A DNA stretch of 11,188 nucleotides from Fidelibacterota bacterium (GTDB lineage Bacteria > Fidelibacterota > JAANXI01). Positions 1 to 6,387 of this stretch are shown in pieces. Within the stretch, counting starts at the first letter, position 1. The number at the start of each line of letters is the position of its first letter. The translations under genes were made by a program, and so were the position numbers. Location: the NCBI GenBank assembly GCA_018263365.1, contig JAANXI010000047.1, positions 1 to 11,188 of the forward strand, written 5' to 3'. Under the pieces are notes generated by a model. That model searched no databases. It was not told where the DNA came from and saw only the letters and a list, made by a program, of their open reading frames with translations.

Positions 1-455
1 TCCGGGAGTATCACAATGGAAATTTCCTTTTTAACAGCAGCGGCGGCGGCATCCAGACTACGCTTTGCTTCGGATAAATTGGCGCGCTCAATCGGGATAT
101 TGCCCAGGCGCTTCACCATCCAGCCCCAGAGCGGCCAGCTGAAATGCTCTGCTGCCTCCACGCCCCGCTTCACACCGGGAATAAATCCTCCCAGCACAAA
201 CACATCAAAGATATTGACGTGGTTGGCCATGTAAATATAGGTGGCATCCTCATCTACATTTTCATAGCCCTCTGTTGTGACATGAATTCCGATGAGCGCC
301 AGAAAAATCCGGCATCCCTGGATAATAACCTGCTCGTACTTGCCCACCGGGAACAGCACAGCGGCAATGAGCACCACCAGAATCAGGACAATACCGCAGA
401 ACCCGCCCCACAAATACAGCAATCCCGTCGTCACCCATTTGATAATATCTGTCAT
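1..455 (-). CDS. plsC: 1-acyl-sn-glycerol-3-phosphate acyltransferase (PlsC family), partial
   Basis: The first 151 residues are present and the C-terminus runs off the left edge. Family members transfer an acyl chain to the sn-2 position of lysophosphatidic acid at the inner membrane, giving phosphatidic acid for phospholipid synthesis. A hydrophobic segment at about residues 10-37 looks like a membrane anchor. Residues 78-84 read NHVNIFD, the catalytic NHx4D box (His79, Asp84). Residues 118-124 read GNIPIER, matching acyltransferase motif II (GxIxIxR). The sequence stops just after ILP, where motif III (PEGTR) would be expected. The start codon (455-453) overlaps the stop of the upstream lipid kinase as ATGA, so translation is probably coupled; no strong separate ribosome-binding site is seen. 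The symbol is by family; the true substrate could be another lysophospholipid. Confidence 0.9.
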   Translation of the reverse strand, partial: MTDIIKWVTTGLLYLWGGFCGIVLILVVLIAAVLFPVGKYEQVIIQGCRIFLALIGIHVTTEGYENVDEDATYIYMANHVNIFDVFVLGGFIPGVKRGVEAAEHFSWPLWGWMVKRLGNIPIERANLSEAKRSLDAAAAAVKKEISIVILP

Positions 456-1369
456 GCGGAATCCCGATAGTAGACTTCCAGCGCACCCGGCTCAATGCCG
501 ACTTCAATGGGCGTGCGGCCAAAGATTTCGCCATCCGGGATGAGCACCTTTGGCTCTTCCGTCCACAATTTTACCGATTTAACTTTGTAGACGTCGATCT
601 CATCCATTTCAGTATGCGTTCCCTTAAACACCTTCGGAAAAGCGGTTAACAATCTCCTGCGGTTCAGCTTACGACAGACCACCATATCCAGATAGCCGTC
701 ATCGATTTCCGCATCCGGGGCCATTAGCATATCGGCAGCAGTGTACCGCGTATTGCAAAACTCGACAAATGTCCCTTCCAGATCGAACTGATCGCCGTTC
801 ATCTCGAAATGCATGTGATGGGATTTCAGAAAGATAGACTCCCAGAGCACACCCAGAGTATACGCCATCTCCCCCATGCCCTTTACTTTCACTGAAAAAT
901 TCCCAACCTCGGCGACAAAGCCGACGCCGATCACATTAAGAAAATAATACGTCTGATGATCCATCAGAAAGGTGCCAACGTCCACCCAGTGTGTTCGCCC
1001 TACAGCAATGGTCTCCACAGCAGCCTCGATATCCCGGACGCCGGCCGTGTCCCACGCGCCGGCATTCCCTGTGCCCAGGGGGACAATCCCTAACGGTTTG
1101 CGATCAGCCTCCGGATGGCACATCAGTCCGTTAATGATATGATACACCGTGCCGTCGCCACCCGCGGCGACCAAAGCGTCGTACTCCCCGAACTGCGATT
1201 GCTCGGCGATCTCTATCGCATGCTCGTGATATTCCGTCACCGCCAAATCCACGGTAATTTTATGACTGCGAAATACGCGTAACACATGCTCCAGTTCCTT
1301 CCGGCCTTTGCCGTGCCCGGCCGTCGGATTGATGATCATTTTCACGTGTTGCACCCTGGATTCGCTCAT
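452..1369 (-). CDS. Diacylglycerol/sphingosine kinase-type lipid kinase (YegS/DgkB family)
   Basis: This 305-residue protein has the length and motif order of bacterial soluble lipid kinases, which phosphorylate diacylglycerol or a related lipid alcohol with ATP. The catalytic domain starts with NPTAG (residues 14-18), then the nucleotide-binding GGDGTV (70-75) and PLGTGN (97-102). The C-terminal beta-domain carries DDGYLD (223-228) and DGE (279-281), both expected in the family. After Asn102 the sequence is AGAW, not the DFA common in DgkB/YegS; this is closer to the GSGNALA pattern of sphingosine/ceramide kinases, so the substrate is open. It overlaps the nuclease gene upstream and the acyltransferase gene downstream by 4 bases each (ATGA). 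A GGAG at 1378-1381, 8 bases before the start and inside the upstream gene, supports this start. Kinase plus acyltransferase suggests local phosphatidic-acid formation (inference). Confidence 0.9.
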   Translation of the reverse strand: MSESRVQHVKMIINPTAGHGKGRKELEHVLRVFRSHKITVDLAVTEYHEHAIEIAEQSQFGEYDALVAAGGDGTVYHIINGLMCHPEADRKPLGIVPLGTGNAGAWDTAGVRDIEAAVETIAVGRTHWVDVGTFLMDHQTYYFLNVIGVGFVAEVGNFSVKVKGMGEMAYTLGVLWESIFLKSHHMHFEMNGDQFDLEGTFVEFCNTRYTAADMLMAPDAEIDDGYLDMVVCRKLNRRRLLTAFPKVFKGTHTEMDEIDVYKVKSVKLWTEEPKVLIPDGEIFGRTPIEVGIEPGALEVYYRDSA

Positions 1370-2676
1370 ATCTCCCGCTCCATTCTTCGTTCCAGCCGGT
1401 TCATGCGGTACTGCAACGCCTCCGCATCGTCCTCCCGGTGATCAGGGACCAACTTCAGCGCGGTCTTCACAATTTCCGCCGCTTTGGTATAATTTTTTGT
1501 CTGATGCTCGTAATATTTTGCCAATTCCTCATACGGCTCCAGAGTAAAAACCGGCATAACATTCATCTGCTCTTCCCAGAGATGGATCGCGGCGTGCCAG
1601 TTTTCCCGGCGCTTTTCCAACGATGCCATCCGAGAGAGAATTTCCAGTTGCCTGTTATTTGATACCGGCTCCTTCAACGCCTTTTGATAGCATTCCAGCG
1701 CTTTCTCAGTCCGATCATACCGCTCGTAAATCCGTGCCCGGCTGAACATCGTCAACCCATTTTCCTGCGGAATGCTCCGGACTTCATGGAAGTTCTGTTC
1801 GAGCATTGTGGTGACGCCAACCAGGGAGACAATATCCAGTTTATTGTGCTCAAAAACGCCGGCAATTTCCGTGGGATCGCCGGTGCGGATAAAATCGAAG
1901 TAAATACCCGGCACTTCTTCGCCCGGCGTATCATTTTCTCTGGAGAACTCCAGGATTTCCCGTTCCAGGGTCTGGAGCTTGCAGTTGTCCAGCGTCAGAT
2001 TCCAGAGATTCCGGCTGGGATGGAGTAAGTCCAGATGCGGAATATCATCGAACGGACTGGATTGTGCGTGCATTGCATAGCGGGTATTCATGAGGTTCAC
2101 ATCGAAACTTTTTCCGTTGAACGAGACTAATAGTGATGCATTTTGGACGCACTCACGCAGCAGGTCCAGCATCCCTTCTTCCTTGGCATAACTGTCCACA
2201 AACAGCTGGTCGACCACAAACTGATCGTCGTGAAAGTATCCCAGTCCGATCATGAACACATAGGTCCCGGTGCCGCCGCTCAGTCCGGAGGCTTCAGTAT
2301 CGAAAAAGAGGGCTTCGTTCAGATTGACGTCAGCGGGAGTCTCAACCTTACCCAGTTTCAGTAACCGTTCTGGGCGGACCTGAAAAAACTCCTCGAGCAG
2401 GCTGTTCCCGTGGAGAGAATCCAACGGAAACGTGGCGCGCGCCCGGTAAATATCCCCGTAATGCGTGTTGACGTATTCGCCGGGGATTAACTCTTCCAGG
2501 CGTTCATGCGCCCGTACCACGGATTCTTCGACAAAATATTTTTGTCCCGTATCGTCCGGGGAACTCTCCCGATTGTACAGCCGGTTCAGTCTGTCCCGTA
2601 TCGAGGAACTGCCCGGAGAATCTGAGCCGGAACCGTCAGATCGCAGTTGATCGAGTTGTCTTTTGATGTCGGACAT
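1366..2676 (-). CDS. YprB-like ribonuclease-H-fold (DEDD) nuclease with C-terminal TPR-like region
   Basis: This 436-residue protein begins with a low-complexity Ser/Gly/Asp stretch (about residues 13-25). A domain of the RNase_H_2/YprB type follows at about 115-300. FFDTEASGLSGGTGTY (124-139) gives the first acidic pair Asp126 and Glu128, SFNGKSFD (185-192) gives Asp192, and HNKLDIVSL (277-285) supplies the last conserved His and Asp (His277, Asp281). These are the metal-binding positions of DEDD exonucleases. The C-terminal third (about 310-430) is helical with two or three TPR-like units, for example ARIYERYDRTEKALECYQKA. Family members are predicted nucleases with poorly known substrates; Bacillus yprB lies beside the helicase gene yprA, which is absent here. 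The start is supported by GAGGT at 2683-2687, 6 bases upstream. It heads a three-gene unit with ATGA overlaps. Confidence 0.85.
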   Translation of the reverse strand: MSDIKRQLDQLRSDGSGSDSPGSSSIRDRLNRLYNRESSPDDTGQKYFVEESVVRAHERLEELIPGEYVNTHYGDIYRARATFPLDSLHGNSLLEEFFQVRPERLLKLGKVETPADVNLNEALFFDTEASGLSGGTGTYVFMIGLGYFHDDQFVVDQLFVDSYAKEEGMLDLLRECVQNASLLVSFNGKSFDVNLMNTRYAMHAQSSPFDDIPHLDLLHPSRNLWNLTLDNCKLQTLEREILEFSRENDTPGEEVPGIYFDFIRTGDPTEIAGVFEHNKLDIVSLVGVTTMLEQNFHEVRSIPQENGLTMFSRARIYERYDRTEKALECYQKALKEPVSNNRQLEILSRMASLEKRRENWHAAIHLWEEQMNVMPVFTLEPYEELAKYYEHQTKNYTKAAEIVKTALKLVPDHREDDAEALQYRMNRLERRMEREI

Positions 2677-2682
2677 GGTTTT

Positions 2683-2687
2683 ACCTC
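2683..2687 (-). promoter_or_regulatory. Ribosome-binding site of the YprB-like gene
   Basis: The minus strand reads GAGGT, 6 bases before the ATG at 2676-2674. It is the only well-spaced stand-alone Shine-Dalgarno site for the three-gene unit, because the two downstream genes start inside their upstream neighbours. Confidence 0.65.
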
Positions 2688-2719
2688 AGGAAAGCAGTAA
2701 TGTATGGTCACACGGAAGA

Positions 2720-2757
2720 AAGACAAAAATAAAATTTTCCGTATCCGGTGGCGGAAA
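2720..2757 (-). terminator. Probable intrinsic terminator after the homocysteine methyltransferase
   Basis: On the minus strand a 6-bp stem (TTTCCG at 2757-2752 with CGGAAA at 2741-2736) encloses a 10-base loop and is followed by the T-rich run ATTTTATTTTTG. It begins about 29 bases after the methyltransferase stop, so it would separate that gene from the nuclease/lipid unit. The stem is short, which lowers confidence. Confidence 0.5.
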
Positions 2758-2785
2758 TATTGTTTTTCCATCCAAAGTGCGGGTT

Positions 2786-3667
2786 CTAACCCGATTTTCC
2801 CAGGGATTTCGCGAGCTCCCGAATATGTTCCGGCGATGATCCGCAACACGCGCCGATTAAAATAAGGGAATCTTTGGGCCAGGCATCTACTTCATTCACA
2901 TAGTCGGGCGGAGATTGAATCTCCGAAATATCACCACCCTGCTCCGGCTCGGAGAATCCCAGGTTGGCGTATCCGCCTAATTGGGTAGGAATTTGTCCGG
3001 CATACCTTTTCAGGATTGCAGTGATGATCTCCGGACTGGTGCAATTCACCAAAATCCCGGTGGGATTATATTCGGCTATTCCATCGATTGCGTCACGAAT
3101 CGGTTCTCCGCTGAGCAATTCATCTTCCGATTGCGCGATAAGCGACACGAAAAACGGAAGACCGATCTCCGAACCGACCTGCGCGCAGATTGCCGCCTCC
3201 CGGACAGAATTCATGGTTTCGAACAACAGGCAATCCGCCCCGGCGTCCGCGAGCCAGCCAGCCTGGTTCCGATGTTCCGAATACAGCGTTTCATTGTCCG
3301 GTACTAAGTCGGGGCGGTAGCAATCCTCTACCGGCGCTATCGAACCTGCAACAAATCGATTTTTGCGGTCACCGATTGCATCTCTGGCGCATCGAACTGC
3401 CAGATAATTCAACTTCCGGGCGAGTTCCGGTTTTCCAATCTGGCCGTAGACATACTCTGTCGTCCGGAAAGTGACCGTCGTCAGCAGTTCGGCGCCGGCC
3501 TCAAGATATTCCCGATGAGTGTCCGTGATGACCTCGCGCTGTTCCTCCAGCACCTTCGCCGACCAGACCGGAGCGGGTAATTCGTAGCCGCGCTCAGTCA
3601 ATAATGTGCCCATAGCGCCATCCAGGAGAATGGGCTTGTGTCGGTGAAGATATTCGGTAAATTTCAT
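2786..3667 (-). CDS. Homocysteine S-methyltransferase family protein
   Basis: This 293-residue protein is a zinc-dependent methyltransferase of the Pfam homocysteine S-methyltransferase family (MmuM, BHMT and the N-terminal module of MetH), a TIM barrel moving a methyl group to homocysteine to make methionine. The N-terminus has LLDGAMGT (14-21). A family-typical glutamate sits in LLFETMNS (147-154). The zinc cysteines are present: Cys209 in VNCTSP, and Cys274-Cys275 in GACCGSSPEHI near the C-terminus. The length matches stand-alone MmuM-like enzymes. The segment that is often TNTF/TNTY in relatives reads TTVTFRTT here, so the methyl donor (S-methylmethionine, betaine or another) cannot be named. 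The start is fixed by the nearby DGAMGT motif, as the next Met lies within it. No Shine-Dalgarno site is visible; a TATAAT box lies 7 bases upstream. Confidence 0.9.
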   Translation of the reverse strand: MKFTEYLHRHKPILLDGAMGTLLTERGYELPAPVWSAKVLEEQREVITDTHREYLEAGAELLTTVTFRTTEYVYGQIGKPELARKLNYLAVRCARDAIGDRKNRFVAGSIAPVEDCYRPDLVPDNETLYSEHRNQAGWLADAGADCLLFETMNSVREAAICAQVGSEIGLPFFVSLIAQSEDELLSGEPIRDAIDGIAEYNPTGILVNCTSPEIITAILKRYAGQIPTQLGGYANLGFSEPEQGGDISEIQSPPDYVNEVDAWPKDSLILIGACCGSSPEHIRELAKSLGKSG

Positions 3668-3674
3668 TAGTTAT

Positions 3675-3680
3675 ATTATA
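3675..3680 (-). promoter_or_regulatory. Perfect TATAAT -10 box directly upstream of the methyltransferase start
   Basis: The minus strand reads TATAAT at 3680-3675, then 7 bases, then the ATG at 3667. A partial -35 match (TTGCTG) lies 17 bases upstream. If used, transcription would start at or within a base or two of the ATG and give a leaderless mRNA, which agrees with the lack of a ribosome-binding site. The -35 match is weak and the region is AT-rich, so chance is possible. Confidence 0.4.
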
Positions 3681-3750
3681 TCAACTGGAACTTCAGACAG
3701 CAAGCACCTAGAAAGTGAATCTGGATTTTGAGGAGATAATCACACCTCCA

Positions 3751-3853
3751 TCCCTCTAACTTCCTTTTCTGAAGCGGGAGGGAAACGGGGTTTTCAACCT
3801 CTGTTCCCCTCTTTTGATAGCCGTAAATCCCGGGTTGGTTTCCGGGAGAGGGA
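3751..3853. repeat. Intergenic inverted-repeat element between MFS and methyltransferase genes
   Basis: The 235-base gap 3668-3902 has no convincing gene. It holds an element bounded by TCCCTCT (3751-3757) and its exact reverse complement AGAGGGA (3847-3853). Inside is a second inverted pair, TCCCGG (3828-3833) and CCGGGA (3842-3847), with an 8-base loop; on the minus strand it is followed by only TTT, so it is at best a weak terminator for the MFS gene. A 60-codon frame on the minus strand (3858-3676) spans the element but has no recognisable protein features. The layout suggests a small non-coding interspersed repeat; this is inference from one copy. Confidence 0.4.
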
Positions 3854-3902
3854 TTCATGGGTGTGCTGAGTTAGAAATACATTACCAATTTTTAATTCAC
3901 AT

Positions 3903-5105
3903 CTACCGCTGAATCGTCTCCGTGACGAACTGCCCCACCAGCCATGCCGCAACCAGACAGAGTGCGCCGCCCAGTATAAACGGCGACTGGAAGCTGACAA
4001 ATCCGGACATCACCCCTGCCATCACTGGCCCGGCGGCTATGCCGAGTCCGAAAGACATGGTCACAATGCTCATCTGAGTCCCGGAACTTCCTTCCCGGGC
4101 TTTATCTCCGGCGATGGCGAAGATCGGCGCCGAAATACCAGCCATGCCAACACCCTGGGCTAAACGCGCCACCACCAATTGCCCTGTCGTATCCACAAAT
4201 CCCAGCCAGATGGTAGTCGGAGCCAGAATTATAAATCCCAGCACGATCACAATTTTTCTTCCCCAGATATCGGCGGCTTTCCCCAGCGGGATTTGCAGGA
4301 ATACCCGGCTGATTGTCAGGGCGGAAAAGGCCACGCCGAATCCGATGGCAGTCTGGGAGAGCCGGTGATTGAATTCGTTCTCCAGCGCGACCATCATGGA
4401 GATCGCGGCAGCCATGATAATCGAGGCAATGCCCAAAATGATAAACTCGCCGCTAATGGAATCTTTGAAACTGGGTATATTCCGGACTTTTGATGCATCG
4501 GTCTCCAGTTTCTCCGGTTCGCGAACCATCAGATACACAATGAACGCCCCCAGAATTGACAAGACGCCCACCACGTAAAACGCGACTTTAAATCCGAAAT
4601 GCACCTGAAGAACGCCTCCAAGTAAAGGGCCGGTGGCGAATCCCACCATCCGCATTGTGGTAAATATTCCCATGGCGCCGCCCCGGGATCGCTTTTCCGT
4701 GTACTCGGACATTAGCGAGAGCGTGGCCGGAATGGTCAGGGCGAATCCAATCCCCTGCACCGCCCGGATGATGACCAGGTGCAGGAATTGTTCGGCTTCG
4801 GCGAACACAAACGTCGCCACCCCCATCAGACCGAGTCCGACGACGATGAATATCTTACGGCGGTCCAGCCGATCGCTGGCGCGCCCGGCAAACGGCTGAC
4901 TGAAAGAGCTGATGACTCCGAACGTCGCAATCAGAATCCCTACCAATGTCTCCACAGGAAAATGCAGATGTTCGGAAGGAATCGCAGCAACATATAGCGG
5001 TAAAATGATGATTAAAATACTATTGGCAAAAGCGTCAACAAACCGCGCAGAGGAGAGAGCCAGAACTTCCCGGTTAATTCCCAATGATTCAGCGAGTGTT
5101 CCCAT
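3903..5105 (-). CDS. Major facilitator superfamily (MFS) transporter, multidrug-efflux-like
   Basis: This 400-residue protein has about twelve hydrophobic segments and the usual 400-residue MFS length. The loop between helices 2 and 3 carries the MFS A motif GRASDRLDRRK (74-84). An equivalent, GKAADIWGRK (275-284), lies in the second half, showing the two-fold repeat of the fold. Helix 4 has the R-x2-QGIG signature (RAVQGIG, 114-120), again mirrored by RLAQGVG (314-320). A 25-residue polar stretch (about 195-220) is the central loop. The closest style is the drug:H+ antiporter group, so proton-driven export across the inner membrane is likely; the substrate cannot be read from the sequence. 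The start is supported by AAGGA just upstream on the minus strand. It appears to be transcribed alone, after a strong terminator (5194-5226). Confidence 0.88.
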   Translation of the reverse strand: MGTLAESLGINREVLALSSARFVDAFANSILIIILPLYVAAIPSEHLHFPVETLVGILIATFGVISSFSQPFAGRASDRLDRRKIFIVVGLGLMGVATFVFAEAEQFLHLVIIRAVQGIGFALTIPATLSLMSEYTEKRSRGGAMGIFTTMRMVGFATGPLLGGVLQVHFGFKVAFYVVGVLSILGAFIVYLMVREPEKLETDASKVRNIPSFKDSISGEFIILGIASIIMAAAISMMVALENEFNHRLSQTAIGFGVAFSALTISRVFLQIPLGKAADIWGRKIVIVLGFIILAPTTIWLGFVDTTGQLVVARLAQGVGMAGISAPIFAIAGDKAREGSSGTQMSIVTMSFGLGIAAGPVMAGVMSGFVSFQSPFILGGALCLVAAWLVGQFVTETIQR

Positions 5106-5188
5106 TCGATCCTTTCAGTTTTTCACGAATCGGTAAAGTAACGGATTTCGAGGGAAAACGCGACGGAGGGTTACAAATTATTCTCCGG

Positions 5189-5226
5189 AAAAAAAAGATG
5201 CCATCTTTTGGAAAGATGGCATCTTT
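5189..5226 (-). terminator. Strong intrinsic terminator of the PolB-like exonuclease gene
   Basis: A perfect 14-bp stem (AAAGATGCCATCTT at 5194-5207 with AAGATGGCATCTTT at 5213-5226) closes a 5-base loop. Read on the minus strand it runs straight into eight Ts (As at 5189-5196, partly within the stem). It lies 25 bases after the exonuclease stop codon. It is nearly identical to the hairpin at 5998-6031 on the other side of that gene. Confidence 0.9.
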
Positions 5227-5251
5227 GGAACACTTTGATTATGTATCACAA

Positions 5252-5941
5252 TTACCCCGAAAACTCATACCGTTCCAGCGGAATAACCGGCTGTTTTTCA
5301 ATGAGGCGGCGATACAAATTCATTACGGTGGCTGTATCAAACTCACAGTACTGCTTAATGGCGTCTAATTTACCGTCCTTGAAATACTGGAAAACCATCG
5401 AGCCGTCGAGTTCATCCTTGGGATTGGGCATTTCCACGATATTTGCCAGGACATTCAGCGGCTTCACTTTGGTGTAATCCCAGTTCGCCCAGATCTGCAT
5501 CAGATCAAAGTGCGGTGACGTCCGGTAACGCGCCAGTGTATTCAGACGGCCGTCCGCTTCTTCGATTCGATTATTCGCATAGCGCTGCAACAGAAACGGG
5601 ATATCAAAACTCAGCCCGTTATAGTGAAGATAATCGCCGCGAAAATTTTCGATCACGTCATTAAATCCGGTGAGGACAGCTTCTTCATCTTTATGTATCA
5701 CGGATTTCAGCCGGATGGAATCGGTTTCCTCATCGTATAATCCCATGGAGATGCAAATGACTTTTCCAAGATCGCCATCCAGGCTGGCCAATTTATTGTA
5801 GTCCCACACATCCTCCTCTTCCTTGGACGCGTTGATCTTCAGTAACTTTTTATCGGCCCACTCCTTTACCGTCGGCGAAAGATCGGCGTATTCTCTCTGA
5901 GGCACGGTTTCGATGTCAATTCCCATGATGGTTTTTTGCAT
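5252..5941 (-). CDS. PolB-like 3'-5' exonuclease (DEDDy family)
   Basis: This 229-residue protein matches the predicted stand-alone exonucleases related to the proofreading domain of family-B DNA polymerases (Pfam DNA_pol_B_exo2). The four metal-binding positions of a DEDDy enzyme can be placed: Asp9 and Glu11 in GIDIET (Exo I), Asp113 in HYNGLSFDIPFL (Exo II), and the Y-x3-D of Exo III as Tyr198 and Asp202 in YCEFD. HFDLMQIW (144-151) adds another acidic position typical of these proteins. No polymerase domain is attached. It probably degrades single-stranded 3' ends in the cytoplasm; its cellular role is not established for the family. AGGAG at 5948-5952 lies 6 bases before the chosen ATG. 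It sits alone between two near-identical hairpins, so it is probably its own transcription unit. Confidence 0.85.
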   Translation of the reverse strand: MQKTIMGIDIETVPQREYADLSPTVKEWADKKLLKINASKEEEDVWDYNKLASLDGDLGKVICISMGLYDEETDSIRLKSVIHKDEEAVLTGFNDVIENFRGDYLHYNGLSFDIPFLLQRYANNRIEEADGRLNTLARYRTSPHFDLMQIWANWDYTKVKPLNVLANIVEMPNPKDELDGSMVFQYFKDGKLDAIKQYCEFDTATVMNLYRRLIEKQPVIPLERYEFSG

Positions 5942-5947
5942 GGTGGG

Positions 5948-5952
5948 CTCCT
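5948..5952 (-). promoter_or_regulatory. Ribosome-binding site of the PolB-like exonuclease
   Basis: The minus strand reads AGGAG, 6 bases before the ATG at 5941-5939. It favours this start over the internal Met6, which would also keep the Exo I motif. Confidence 0.7.
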
Positions 5953-5997
5953 ATATTGAATTAGTTTAAAGTTTTGACGAGTAGAGACGAGATAACG

Positions 5998-6031
5998 AAA
6001 GATGCCATCTTTTCGAAATGATGGCATCTTT
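5998..6031. repeat. GATGCCATC hairpin, second copy, upstream of the exonuclease gene
   Basis: A perfect 12-bp stem (AAAGATGCCATC at 5998-6009 with GATGGCATCTTT at 6020-6031) lies between the pterin dehydratase stop and the exonuclease start. It differs from the terminator at 5194-5226 by one substitution and one inserted base. On the minus strand only three Ts follow, so termination of the dehydratase transcript is plausible but weaker; the longer T run (TTTTT) follows on the plus strand, where no gene ends. Confidence 0.8.
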
Positions 6032-6058
6032 TTATTGAATATTTTTCGACGCTAACAT

Positions 6059-6343
6059 TCACCCGGCAATCTCATTAATCTGGCCGGCCAGTTCAAAATC
6101 GTTCTCCGTCAGTCCGCCCTCACTATGAGTGGTCAGGGACAGGGTTACGGTATTATAACTGATCTCGATATCCGGATGGTGATTCATGGTCTCGGCGGGA
6201 TTCACGAGTTTATTGACGAATTCCATGGATTCGATGAAATTCCCGAATTCAAATGTGCGGGTAATCGTCTCATCCTGACGTTCCCACCCTTCGAGATTAT
6301 CAAGCTTTTTCTTAATTGCATCATCGCTTAAAAGTTCTGGCAT
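6059..6343 (-). CDS. phhB: Pterin-4a-carbinolamine dehydratase (4a-hydroxytetrahydrobiopterin dehydratase)
   Basis: This 94-residue protein has the full length of the PCD/DCoH family. These enzymes dehydrate 4a-hydroxy-tetrahydropterin after aromatic amino-acid hydroxylation so that the cofactor can be reduced and reused. The family motif E-x3-H-H-P-x5-Y-x9-H-x8-D is met exactly: Glu51, His55-His56-Pro57, Tyr63, His73 and Asp82, the residues being spread through ETMNHHPDIEIS and LTTHSEGGLTENDFELA. A strong AAAGGAGG site (6357-6350), 6 bases before the ATG, confirms the start. It follows the S9 peptidase by 44 bases with no terminator seen, so they may share a transcript. No phenylalanine hydroxylase gene is in the window; in such genomes these proteins may also act in molybdopterin or other pterin metabolism. 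The symbol is by family. Confidence 0.92.
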   Translation of the reverse strand: MPELLSDDAIKKKLDNLEGWERQDETITRTFEFGNFIESMEFVNKLVNPAETMNHHPDIEISYNTVTLSLTTHSEGGLTENDFELAGQINEIAG

Positions 6344-6349
6344 AACGAA

Positions 6350-6357
6350 CCTCCTTT
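6350..6357 (-). promoter_or_regulatory. Strong ribosome-binding site of the pterin dehydratase
   Basis: The minus strand reads AAAGGAGG with 6 bases to the ATG. It is the closest match to the anti-Shine-Dalgarno sequence in the window, and such sites are uncommon in typical Bacteroidota, which bears on the organism's placement. Confidence 0.8.
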
Positions 6358-6387
6358 GTCAATTTATAAAACCATTCCACTTATTAT

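Noticed and set aside
262..534. A 90-codon minus-strand frame across the kinase/acyltransferase junction
   Set aside because: It is out of frame with both real genes, which carry complete family motifs and join by an ATGA overlap.
3676..3858. A 60-codon minus-strand frame in the MFS/methyltransferase gap
   Set aside because: It runs across the inverted-repeat element, has no ribosome-binding site or protein-like motif, and is better explained as repeat sequence read by chance.
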